From the NCBI GenBank assembly GCA_030685235.1, contig MU839079.1, positions 744,001-808,000 on the forward strand: a DNA stretch of 64,000 nucleotides, read 5' to 3'. Below, one piece after another: positions 50,194 through 59,502 of the stretch; position 1 is the stretch's first letter; every line of letters begins with the position of its first letter. The position numbers and the translations under genes were made by a program. Source of the stretch: Copromyces sp. CBS 386.78. Lineage: Eukaryota > Ascomycota > Sordariomycetes > Sordariales > Sordariaceae. The notes beneath the pieces are model-generated. The model was not told where the DNA came from. It ran no database searches and saw nothing but the letters and a program-made list of their open reading frames with translations.

Positions 50194-51981
50194 CTAAAGC
50201 GAACTCTCGACGACGCTCACATCCGCCTTCTCCTTTCCAATGCCCCGTTCCAAATTCACGAGCCACCGAGTCTCCTCCTCCGCGTCACTGTCCAGCAGGA
50301 CCAACCTCGAGCTCGAATTGGCACTCAACTCCCGAACCGCGTCTAGAAGCTCACGGAATCTTCTCTCTGCCTTCTCTTCATCCTCCTTATGAGGCTTATA
50401 TGCTTTCCTCCACCCCTCAAAGTACTGCCACGCGGTAAACCCAGAGTTGTCAACCATATCAGCATCCATCTGGACGTCGTGCCCTTCTTCCGCCTGATTT
50501 AGCTTCACAACAAAGTCTCTCAGCACCTCTATCACACCCGCACTTCCCATCTTGGCCGCTTCATGCAGCACACTTTTCCCGGAGTTGTCAATCACGTTAG
50601 TCCTGGCCCCAAGACTGAGCAGTGTCCCAACCATTGCCTCTTTGCTGTACGTGATGGCAGTCATGAGGGGCGTCCGGCCTTGCGTCTTTGTCTTTGCTTC
50701 AGGGCTCGCTTCACCGTACTTTGCCAGCGCCGTGGCATTTTCCGCCCGGCCATGAGCCGCCGCCAGATGCAGAGATGTGCGCTCATAGATGTAATCTTTG
50801 GCTTCAACATCGGCCTGCCCTTTGGTGACGAGGAGCTCGACGAGGTGTTCACTATTGGGGACCTTGGAGACCTCGTGTAAAATGTCGCGGGCTTCGACGT
50901 CGGATCCGTTCTCGAGCAAAAGCTCGGCAACCCTTGTCGACTCTAGCAGGAGCTCGGCGATGACTGGGTTGTTGAAAGCAGCGGCCCACCCAAGTGCGGT
51001 GCAACCAAACGAATCAATGGCATCGAGAGAGGAAAGATTGACCTCAAAATGTTGGGCGAAGAAAGCCGGATTCTCCAGTGTTCTGAATACGGCTTGTTGC
51101 AAAGGCGGGAAGTTGAGCGTTTCCAAGAGCTCGTCGTCCTCAAACATGCGGCGGATCTCAGAAAGGATCTCGATTCGAGAGGCAGCCGCGGATGCAGGCG
51201 CAACTTTCTCAATAGCCATTGCCGAGGCAGATACACCAGCATGATCCTCCAAGTTCTTGTTCACACCCTGTTCGAGCAGGTATTTGCACATATCGGTTCG
51301 TTCAAACTCGACAGCAGACTGCAAAGGGTTACGTCAGCTGAGAAGTTCGTGATACACTTGAGACAAGTCTTGGGAGCAGGTTCACTTACATGCAAGAGAG
51401 ACTTTCCATCTGGATTCATGTCGCAAGGCGACACTTGCCCCTGGCCTAAGATCCCAGCGAGCTGCTGTACGGTTTCAGGTCAAGGATTCTCCATACAGGC
51501 TCAACATCAGTCAACATCTTGGGAATGTGCAGAGTCCACGAGCCATTGGTGCCCTGGAGGGCCTTTCTCTCAAGTGAGAAGGCCAAAGCGCGCGATATCA
51601 GCCAGGTCGGGAAGTGGTGGGTGTAGGTCGTCATTGCACTGTCCCTTTTCCAGAGGCTTCGCATCGTTTGTGATCGCAGGGCAGTTTACCCCAGAGCGGT
51701 GAACCGGTGTAGCTCACGAAGGGCGTACCAACCACACTCTTGAGCCATGGAGGAGTTTGCACCTCAGTCTTGACGTGGCAACGGCATGGGCAACCCATCT
51801 TGCACTTGGTCTTGGTCTGGAAGGCAGTAATACCTGTCATCGTGTAGTTGGTACCCCAATTGGCTTTTTCGAGGTCGGTGGGGGATTCATTCGAAGCTTC
51901 ATTGTCGGAATATGGGGGGGGACAAGGCCCTCCGAATTGTGCAACCAGCATGGCTTTGATATCGATGACCGACCTCTGCAC
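50194..51981 (-). pseudogene. ankyrin-repeat protein gene with frame-disrupted 5' half
   Basis: The 3' part is intact. Exon 51318-50194 is preceded by a 71-nt intron (51319-51389). With the in-frame ATG at 51419 (MNPDGKSLLH) it would give 384 aa with ankyrin repeats, for example GCTALGWAAAFNNPVIAELLL, TSLHLAAAHGRAENATALAK, GRTPLMTAITYSKEAMVGTLL and GKSVLHEAAKMGS. Upstream sequence reads like the N-terminal part of a fungal ankyrin family: CPCRCHVKTEVQTPPWLKSV, then CDHKRCEAS, then YTHHFPTWLISRAL, then QQLAGILGQGQVSP. These pieces lie in three different frames, with breaks near 51645 and near 51480. Neither break is explained by an intron of usual size. Either the gene is recently broken, or the sequence contains two one-base errors, or a truncated protein starts at 51419. 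Confidence 0.7.
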
Positions 51982-52028
51982 TCTACCAGACTGACTCTAT
52001 CCGGTATCTTGTTCCTAGAAAAAGCGCA

Positions 52029-52140
52029 AAAAAAAAAGTGTCTTCCGAATCCGCACCTGAGTCGAACAGGTACCTAACCCCAACCCACCCACTCTCCTAT
52101 CTGGGTCATAGAAGTGGCCGACCAACCTGGTGCGTCCACC
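52029..52140 (-). ncRNA. possible Pol III transcript (B-box plus T-run)
   Basis: On the minus strand a perfect five-pair stem with a tRNA-type T-loop (ACCTG TTCGACT CAGGT) is followed about 20 nt later by a run of ten T (plus 52029-52038), the usual Pol III stop. The upstream DNA has no matching tRNA acceptor or anticodon arm, so this is not a normal tRNA. The 5' end is unknown; 52140 is arbitrary. Confidence 0.35.
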
Positions 52141-52485
52141 AAGGTATGTGTCACTTCTCGCCAGATAAGGAGGCCTAACATCTCGGTGGCAGAGAGTGTA
52201 GAACTCAGCTTTCTCCGTATCACTCGGTGCGTCCACCTTGCGAATCGGATCGTGGCTCAGTCCTAACACTCTCCTACCGGCGCAATGTTAGGCGCGCATG
52301 TGCAGTTCAGGTCTTTCTCCGTCCCTGCAACTTTCTCACAAAGGTTATGGCCAACCTGAGACCTACCGACGAGTTGCGCGTCGTCTGGCTGTTCTCGCTG
52401 TTACGATGTTCGCCGACCTTTCAGGCGTCTTCTAGGAAATTCCGATCGAGGTAGCTAAGCTCGTCGAAAATTCCTGTGACTGGGC

Positions 52486-52592
52486 CGGGAATCGAACAGG
52501 GAACCTCGTCGGTGGCAGGGTGGCCATACCGGCTTGTGGAAAGTATGGGTTGAACAAGGTTGTGTGCTAACCATTACACCAACGGACCACCG
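52486..52592 (-). pseudogene. degenerate tRNA-like sequence
   Basis: The minus strand starts with GGTCCGTTGGTGTAATGG and TTAGCAC, a good D-arm of the Gln/Glu type, and ends about 80 nt later with TTCGATTCCCGG, a T-loop plus 3' T-stem. A region of about 45 nt between them could hide an intron. However, the 5' T-stem half (CCCTG) does not pair with CCCGG and the acceptor halves do not pair well. Either a decayed tRNA or a chimera of two. Confidence 0.45.
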
Positions 52593-52981
52593 CTTGGGTG
52601 TGTTGGAAGACTGGATGTGGTGGAAGAAGGGCCTGGAATTGGGACTTATAAGGGCAGGTGCCCCTGCGGCAGGTTAGTTAGGGCAGGAGCGACCACCGCC
52701 GGTTGGGGCCGGCTGGGCGGATGAGACGGGACGGAAGGTCCAGCGGCATCCATCATGGTCAACATGAGCATATCGATATGAACATCTATTATGACACATC
52801 TGCATATAATTCGTCGTTGAACACCACTGCAGCATGGCCAAACAGTTATCTCCAGTCCCTTCTGATTCAATGTTCTTTTGCCTATCCCCTCGTCTGAACC
52901 CAGCAAGACTACTCCCCAAGTCATTCCTCCATGGTTTATTCCTCCTTCTCCTCCCCAAAGCCTCCCTCTCGGCTCCAACCC

Positions 52982-54550
52982 TCAACCCTCAAGCTCCTCC
53001 AAAGCCCTATCAACCATCCTCATCACCTGCATCCACCTCATGAGCAACGTGTCTCTATGACACTCCCTCCCCACCACCCTTTCATGTCCCTCTCTCCACT
53101 CCATCTTGTCCAACCCCTCTATAATCTTCTTCTCAATCACATCCCCCCTCCATTGCTTCAACGCTTGTGCCAAAAGCATGTTCAGCTTCGCCTGCTCCTC
53201 CGGTGATTCCTCCCAAGGATCTTGGCCGTAGTCGACGAAGACGCGGAACTTCTTTTCGCCTTCTTGAGGAGTTAAGGAGGAGGGAAGGGCGGAGAGGGCG
53301 CGAAGGGCGACCTGTGCGGGGTAGCAGCCGGTGGGGTTGCGCGGGTCGAGGTTGTAGTTGCCTAGGAAGCCGGTTTCTTCTAGGAGGTCTTTGGGGGACT
53401 TTGGTGGTTGTTGATCGGCTTGTGACTTTGCATCTTTTTTACCTCTTTCGTTTAACCTTCGGGTTGTCTTCTTAGGTTGTCGTGGTTGGGTTGTGGATAT
53501 TTGTTGTTGCTGTTGTTGGGATTTGTCCAATAAAGGGAGGATGGCATCGTCTATGCAGACTTCGTCCCAGACGTTTTCGTCGAAGAGGAAGCCATATTCG
53601 ATCAGGAGGAAGTCATTGGAGTGGTTGCCGTAGCAGATGTAGACTTCTTCGCCGACAGTGTAAGGGCGAGTGGTGGTGATGGTGAAGGCAGTGGGAGAAA
53701 AGGCGACTGAGCAAGTTTTCTTGTTGCCTTCCTTCTCCTCGGCCGATGAGTCGTAGGAGGTGTGGTTGAACAGGTCTGCGACTGGTTGCAGCACCATTCT
53801 GTCTTCCTTGTTGAACTTTTTCGTTTTAGGTGTTTCGTGGTAGAAGGTGCGGGTGTTGACGAGAAGCCAGGCGTAGAGGTAGTCATCTCTTGTTATGCTC
53901 TTGTTCAGCTTTTCGCCTTCTTCTTCTTCGGAGCGCTCGTGCTCTTTCTCGCCAGATCTTGGGGAGAGGAGCTTAGACTGTTGGACCATGGACCAGTCTT
54001 TCTCGAACTTGGCCTCCTGCTTCAAAAGTAACTCCAGCGCTTTTTTAGGCAAGAAATCTCGCAGCCGGTGGTCCCACGTCAAAGGCAAAGAGTCCCAGAC
54101 ATCTTCACGTGTAGGACATACGGCGTTCCATTGTCGATATTTGGCGGAGGGAGAAGGATCCAAGGCGAGATCGGCGGCTAGGAGGCCATGGATGGAGATG
54201 CCCAGGAGGCCACGGGCTATAGAAGGGTTAACGGTCTCATAGGTCCGAAGAGTGTTGGATGGAACCGTTAGGATGGTTTGGTTTTCCTGATCATCGTTAG
54301 CTATCTTAAGCAGTTGCCTGAGATGATGAAATGAGTTGGTTACCTTGAGTGGCTTGGTGGCCACTATTCCCATTCCTCGACCTGGTATCCGTCGGGGCTC
54401 GACGCCGTTGAGGATGATGCCCTTGTCTTTTGCCCATACTAGTAACTCTTGGTATGCTTCCATTTTTGATGATTTGCCACGGGCTTTCCCACGGGTGTTC
54501 CTCTTGTTGCCCTTTTCCTTTTCTGCTGCTTCACGTTTCCTTTTCGCCAT
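52982..54550 (-). CDS. SET-domain protein lysine methyltransferase (LSMT/SETD-like)
   Basis: The start at 54550 is MAKRKREAAEKEKGNKR, very basic, probably a nuclear or nucleolar signal. A 57-nt intron (54287-54343; GTAACC donor, TAGCTAAC branch point, CAG acceptor) is in frame and stop-free; spliced, the protein has 503 aa. In unspliced numbering, the SET N-terminal part (GRGMGIVATKPLK, 57-69) is followed by the iSET helices (QWNAVCPTREDVW). Then come DLFNH (240-244) and GEEVYICYGNHSNDF (281-295), the AdoMet- and lysine-channel motifs of split SET domains. The C-terminal helical part resembles the Rubisco-LSMT substrate-binding domain. Fungal members (Rkm-type) methylate ribosomal proteins or elongation factors; the substrate here is unknown. 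Low-complexity Gln and Glu insertions are present. Confidence 0.9.
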   Translation of the reverse strand: MAKRKREAAEKEKGNKRNTRGKARGKSSKMEAYQELLVWAKDKGIILNGVEPRRIPGRGMGIVATKPLKVTNSFHHLRQLLKIANDDQENQTILTVPSNTLRTYETVNPSIARGLLGISIHGLLAADLALDPSPSAKYRQWNAVCPTREDVWDSLPLTWDHRLRDFLPKKALELLLKQEAKFEKDWSMVQQSKLLSPRSGEKEHERSEEEEGEKLNKSITRDDYLYAWLLVNTRTFYHETPKTKKFNKEDRMVLQPVADLFNHTSYDSSAEEKEGNKKTCSVAFSPTAFTITTTRPYTVGEEVYICYGNHSNDFLLIEYGFLFDENVWDEVCIDDAILPLLDKSQQQQQQISTTQPRQPKKTTRRLNERGKKDAKSQADQQPPKSPKDLLEETGFLGNYNLDPRNPTGCYPAQVALRALSALPSSLTPQEGEKKFRVFVDYGQDPWEESPEEQAKLNMLLAQALKQWRGDVIEKKIIEGLDKMEWREGHERVVGRECHRDTLLMRWMQVMRMVDRALEELEG

Positions 54551-55900
54551 CTTGATCAGATACTGTAATTGTGTAATTCAAATGAGAGATGATCGACGCA
54601 GCGAAACAATTGCAAAAGAGGCCAGAGTTGAAGGAGAGAAGAATGAAGAAAGAAAAGAGACAGTTGTGTTGGTCAAGGTGTAAGTGAGAGCCAAAGGGAA
54701 GGCATAAATCCCAGGGTTTCACTGCATCCTCTGTCAAGCAACCGTTCGGCTGAAACCTTCCACTTGTTCCCTTTGCTCGCTTACATACCTGCTTGGATAG
54801 GGTTATGATTCACAATCAAACGTCCTGAACGAAAACTTGTTTCCTCTTGAGGTGTTGTTCAAACGGAACTGGTTGAGCCCTTGCATAAGCTCCAGACCTA
54901 AGATGTTTTGGTGACTGTCAAGAAACAGCGAAATGAAAGTTACGCCGTTACGCTATGCAAACGTATTTTACGGCAGTATTTATATTCTCCCCCACGGAGA
55001 GCTAGCATCCCTCGGCCTCTCACCTCTCACCGAGCGGAAGCTCCCCTCACCTTGAGCTACTCGTCAGGTCTTCAAAACCGACCCTCTGACTAGCGGCTGG
55101 GCCACTAGTCAGGGACATTGAATCGTACATGCCCATTGATTCGTACCGAGCGGGGTACATCCCCCACCCGCCATTTTGCTAGCAAATGAAAGTCGCTCGT
55201 CCGGAGCCAATAATTTTTTTTAGTAATATATCCACATTTTTTAGTCGTATGCAATATCGCTGATACGACCAGTATATGTACCAACACGTAAAATTATCGT
55301 TATTTACCAACGCATTAATCTGATGACTTACACCAGAAATTACACACATAAGAAATTACACATCCCTTATTGCTGCAGCGGTTCAACCTCCTCACAGTCA
55401 GAATCCCCATACCCATCTACAGCGGAAATAGGGAGATTCGAAAGTGCAAACAGCGGTCACGGTCAGAGTGTCGGGCAGTGCGAAGAATTTTTAGGCTGCA
55501 TGCAACTAAAAAAATATGCAGTCCAACGGATGTACATTGATTTGCTATCAAATTTGGGGGTGGGGAAGGTACCGCATTTTTCCGGTACGAATCAATGGGC
55601 ATGTACGATTCAATGTCCCTGACTAGTGGCCCAGCCGCTAGTCAGAGGGTCGGTTTTGAAGACCTGACGAGTACCTACCTCACCCGCCTAGAGGTACCTT
55701 ACCGCGGCCCCTACGTAGGTCCTTATCGATATCGTTATCGCAATTGTACATTCCGCACCCGAGTGGGACGGATCGAACCACCACTTACACCTTGACAACC
55801 ACCTCGAGCTCTGGAAGAATTGCGTGTTCCTCACCCATCCAGTTCCCTTATTATTCAACACTAGGGGTTCTTCCTAGGTGTTCGGACTCTCTGCTTCACA
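54551..55900. promoter_or_regulatory. divergent promoter (SET gene / COQ4) carrying an inserted element
   Basis: 1.35 kb between two divergent start codons, of which 612 bp is the inverted-repeat element 55060-55671. Subtracting it leaves about 740 bp of ordinary promoter. The element ends 229 bp before the COQ4 start codon. Confidence 0.6.
55060..55671. mobile_element. non-autonomous DNA transposon (MITE-like) with 88-bp inverted repeats
   Basis: Positions 55060-55147 and 55584-55671 are exact reverse complements over 88 bp, beginning CTCGTCAGGTCTTCAAAACC. The similarity continues imperfectly for about 60 bp further inward (TCCCCCACCC...TAGCAAAT on both sides). The element is bounded by TA on each side (55058-55059 and 55672-55673), the target duplication of Tc1/mariner-type elements. 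The interior of about 310-430 bp is AT-rich and has no ORF of transposase size. This looks like a deletion derivative or MITE. TA duplication plus long repeats make Tc1/mariner the best guess; hAT or MULE elements would have longer duplications. Confidence 0.88.
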
Positions 55901-57025
55901 ATGGAAGCGTCGGCCCTTAGACGCTCCGCGGCTCTCGTAGCCCGCGCAAGCACCCAGAATGCCATCCGGCCAGCCGTATGCGCCGCGATCAGCAACAGCA
56001 GCACATCATCAACACCACCGACCCAACTTCAGACACAACAAACGAGACAGTTCTCCGCCCTCAACCGCCCGCCACCAAACTACCCCGGCCATGTCCCTCT
56101 CACCCGCCTCGAGCGCCTCGGCCTCTTCGTCGGCTCAGGCCTCATCTCCCTCGCCGACCCACGGCGCGGCGGTCCGTTTCTCTCTCCTCCTCTTCAACTC
56201 CACCTTTAGCTAACCCACCTTTCTCCACGCCACACAGACCTAATAGCCTCCTTCGCCGAAGCCACCGCAACCCCCTACTTCATCTACCGCCTCCGCGACG
56301 CCATGCTCTCCCACCCCACAGGGCGACGCATCCTGCGCCTCCGACCGCGCATCACCTCCCAATCCCTCAACATCCCCTACCTGCGCTCCTTGCCACCCAA
56401 CACTGTCGGACGGACCTACATCGACTGGCTGGACCGCGAGGGCGTCTCGCCCGACACGCGCTCGGCGGTGCGGTACATCGACGACGAGGAATGCGCGTAC
56501 GTGATGCAGCGGTACCGCGAGTGCCACGATTTCTACCACGCTTTGACCGGGCTGCCGATCGTGCGCGAGGGCGAGGTGGCGCTGAAGGCATTTGAGTTTG
56601 CGAACACGTTGTTGCCGATGACGGGGTTCAGCGTGTTTGCAGCGTTCACGATGAAGAAGAGCGAGCAGAAACGGTTTAGGGAGATTTATTTCCCCTGGGC
56701 GGTCAAGAATGGGCTACGGGCCAAGGAGGTGATTAATGTGTTTTGGGAGGAGGAGTTGGAAAGGGATGTGGATGATTTGAGGAGGGAGCTGGGCGTGGAG
56801 CCGCCGCCGGATCTGAGGGAGATTAGGAAGAGGGAGAGGGAGGAGAAGAGGAGGAGGAAGGAGATGGAGAGGATGATGAGCGGGCGCAGCGGCGGACCCG
56901 AGGATGATGTCCTCCAGAAGGCGGAGAAAGAGGCCGAGGTGGTGGCGGAGAGGGTGAAGGAGATGAAGGATGAGGTGGTTGAGAAGGTTGGGGAGATTGT
57001 TGGGTCTTCGTCTATGAGGGTATAG
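55901..57025 (+). CDS. coq4: COQ4, ubiquinone biosynthesis protein
   Basis: Two exons, 55901-56171 and 56238-57025 (66-nt intron, donor GTCCGT, branch point GCTAAC, acceptor CACAG), giving 352 aa. The N-terminus ([20 protein letters not shown]) is a mitochondrial presequence. The Coq4 fold is clear: [47 protein letters not shown], and the zinc motif HDxxHx(11)E with H187, D188, H191, E203. [22 protein letters not shown] follows. Coq4 acts on the matrix face of the inner membrane, in the CoQ synthome; recent family knowledge ascribes C1 decarboxylation/hydroxylation. The C-terminal 80 residues are a charged Lys/Arg/Glu extension not seen in yeast. The donor GTCCGT is weak but is the only one that closes the frame. 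Confidence 0.95.
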
Positions 57026-57528
57026 ACGGATCAAGGGGCATGCGATGGGGAGATAATGGACCCGTCTTCCATTGTGAAAGTACTGTAGAACATATTGTAA
57101 CCATACCAAAAAAAAAAAAGCAAAAAGTTAATAGACAATACCGGATTCGAACCGATGACCTTGAACGAGGTTACCGAAGGAAATTGTAGGGGGGAACCGG
57201 TAACTCTCGTCAAAAATTATTCATCCCTCCTTCCCGTCCATCCTTCCCTCCTTCCCACAATATCCATCCTTCGAGCGTAGCGAGGACCCCCCGGGAGGGC
57301 CTCCACGGAGTGGCCGCCGGAGGCATCACAAGTAAAGAACAAGTAGCCCCTTTTTAATACACTAACAAATACCTACATGCCAAAACAAGAAACCGATACG
57401 ACCAACCAGAATACCACAGCTCCACCCAATCATGTAACCTTGGACGAGGCCACAAATTCCCCCCCCCCCCCCCACTTCCATACCGAATAATAATCAGCAG
57501 TTCAGCATAGGCCACATACGGTAGATGT
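57026..57528. other. transition from genes to repeat-rich DNA
   Basis: 3' flank of COQ4, with a T-run (minus) at 57109-57120, the tRNA-like fragment at 57131-57215, a GC-rich motif at 57258-57312 (GAGGACCCCCCGGGAGGGCC) and a 15-C tract at about 57461-57475. No gene. Confidence 0.6.
57131..57215 (-). pseudogene. tRNA-like sequence with perfect B box
   Basis: The minus strand contains GGTTCGAATCC, an exact Pol III B box in a T-arm (ATCGG TTCGAAT CCGGT), followed downstream by TTTTT and T12 runs. The 5' side (GACGAGAG...) pairs only partly with the 3' end (six of seven if shifted by one). Instead of D and anticodon arms there is one hairpin GTTACCG...CGGTAAC. Best read as a tRNA relic or tRNA-derived repeat. 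Confidence 0.45.
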
Positions 57529-58140
57529 TTGCGACCGTACTCACGTGCCTATATTCACGTGCCCAGCTTCCCACGGCGGTTTGCCGGCAACTCTAATAAT
57601 TCTCCCGGCAATTCGCTATCCCGGTTTGCCGGCAAATCCCCCTCCCGGCAATTCGCCAACGCCGATAAGCCGATAAGACACACTAAACACCTTTCACCTT
57701 TCTATCTTTCAACTCAACCAACACCAATACCATTACCATCACCAACACCAACAACCAACACCAATACCATTACCAACACCAACACCAACACCAAATCCCA
57801 GCATTTCAGGCTCCGTCTTTTCAAAGTCCGGCTTTCCCATGTCTCGATCCCCGCCGACAACAATTCGACAGCAAAGATATCAATAGAAATATCTAGCCAA
57901 AAGTTAATAAACTGTGAACGCCAACAACAACAACAACAACAACAACAACAAGAACAACAACAACAACAAGAAGGTGCTCAACCACAGCAGGTTCAACAGC
58001 CAGCTCAATAACCGGCTCAGTGACCAAGTTAGCATATCGGTCAACAATAAGGACAAGGGCGACTACAGCTGCTTCAACGGCAAAGGCAACGGCAACTCCA
58101 ACATTCCCACAACCAACGACTTAACCGACGGTCAGAATCC
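57529..58140 (+). other. lightly mutated repeat copy A with microsatellites
   Basis: Contains repeated CCCGGCAATTCGC/GGTTTGCCGGCAA motifs (57575-57660), a CCAACA/CCAATA microsatellite (57715-57795) and (CAA)n at about 57918-57972. The segment 57805-58140 is homologous to the RIP-mutated copy at 59503-59852. Open frames (57529-58011, 57914-58171) encode Asn/Gln-rich sequence without known domains. Confidence 0.6.
57715..57795 (+). repeat. CCAACA/CCAATACC microsatellite
   Basis: About a dozen imperfect CAACAC/CAATAC units in tandem. Confidence 0.8.
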
Positions 58141-58202
58141 AAAATCTACAACAAATAGGAGAAGAGATTGACAGCGAATCTCAATTCGGAGGGAGGTTAG
58201 AC

Positions 58203-58760
58203 AAGGCTGATGGATTGCCGGCTATGTGGCCTATACAGGAAGCGCTACCAAATCAACAAACCCAGCAACCGGCCAAGACTTTTGGCGCTTCAAAATATAC
58301 GAAGCCAAGTTCCAGGAGATCAAGGACAAAGTACAGGTTGCAGATTTACCGGATAACCAACCAGCCGGCGGTCAGGCCCCCTTCAAAGTCAAGCCATCAA
58401 GGAATTTCGTCGTAACCAGCCCATTATATCCTGGGCATTCCCAACACTGTTTCCTTCCTTATGGCCGGGCTGAATTTCTTAATCCCAGCATGAGAGGCGT
58501 AAAATTCGATGAATGGGGTTCGGCATGCAATGAAATGGCATCATGGCCAATTTACTCGATATAAAAGATTCCGCTACGTCGCCTTCAATTCTATTATACG
58601 AGGCCAAGTCAAGGGCAAAAGTATATATTACATCAATCATACTACATTCGATGTTGAAACCTTGGCCAACCCAAATGGGTTTTGGCATCATTTTCAAGTT
58701 TATTTGGTTGAAGCTGGATGAGCGATATTATTGTACGGTTTCTTTTTGGCTTTTATTCTT
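58203..58760 (+). pseudogene. broken gene of unknown family
   Basis: Two adjacent reading frames look protein-like. 58226-58564 has GQDFWRFKIYEAKFQEIKDK, KPSRNFVVTSPLYPGHSQH and PYGRAEFLNPSMRGVKF. 58509-58721 has GQFTRYKRFRYVAFNSIIRG, SIYYINHTTFDVETLA and PNGFWHHFQVYLVEAG. They switch at about 58505-58560, where a one-base frame change would link them. I do not recognise the product; the aromatic-rich, patterned composition argues for a formerly real protein. A spliced intact gene is less likely because no good donor/acceptor pair is visible at the switch. Confidence 0.5.
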
Positions 58761-59404
58761 TCCATCTCTTAGCTAGATTAAGTGCGACTCGGTCCTATAT
58801 TCAACTATCCATCTATCTATCCATCCATCCATCCAGTTAGTTAGTTAATTAAGATGGATTCTAGTTAATAGCCGCCTCCTAGCAACAATTAGGAGTAGAG
58901 TTAAGTACCTGGTTATGTACCCACCCAGAGATATAGTACTTGCTATAAGAAGAAGTTAATGTTAGCGTTCGTTAGTAAAAAAAATGACCCTAATAACTTT
59001 AATCGTTACAATTACTTATAACGTTTACTATAATAAGCGAATTCTTATAAGTTATTATAATCTATCCCCTTCCTATTTAACTAATTAATTAGTATTGCTT
59101 ATTTAACGGTAAATCCTTTAAAAGTATAAATCCTACTAGGAGTCCTAATATACCGCGTCGTTCTATTACTTACGGGTGAATAGTACTTTCGAAGGTTAAG
59201 ACCTAGGCTACGGGGGGTTGCGGGTACGATTTAAGTAATATTGGCTAGCTATTTGGCTAGCAATTTTGAATAATTAATATTTTTTTAGGTATAGATTCTT
59301 AAGAATAAGCGCGGCTCTATTCGATTTATGGCTTCTAATGCTATATTAATAATTATTAGTAGTAAGAGACTCCCCGCCGATGCCTTATTTTCTTTATTAG
59401 AAGA

Positions 59405-59465
59405 AGGCCGTATTAGATTGGGACGTACCCCCCTCCCCCCCCCCCTCCCCCCCTCCCCCCCCCCG
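59405..59465 (+). repeat. poly-C/CCCT tract
   Basis: A run of C with single T interruptions (about 45 nt) inside the AT-rich block, ending in CCCCGGGC. Confidence 0.85.
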
Positions 59466-59502
59466 GGCACCGATTCCGCAAGAGTTTCGTGATATTGTTT
59501 AA

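Larger units (their letters stand above)
51982..52981. other. 1-kb intergenic with tRNA-like and Pol III-like sequences
   Basis: Between the ankyrin gene and the SET gene (both minus). It holds a B-box-like motif with a following T-run (52030-52140) and a degenerate tRNA-like sequence (52486-52592), listed separately. The rest (52600-52980) has no recognised content. Confidence 0.55.

Noticed and set aside
55731..55792. GGATCGAACC motif resembling a tRNA T-arm before COQ4
   Set aside because: Stem bases do not pair and no other tRNA arm is present.
57258..57312. GC-rich GAGGACCCCCCGGGAGGGCC motif as a mitochondrial DNA insertion
   Set aside because: The stretch is too short and no mitochondrial gene sequence adjoins it, so the origin cannot be decided.
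57918..57972. CAA repeats as a CRISPR-like array
   Set aside because: Simple trinucleotide repeat without unique spacers in a eukaryotic genome.
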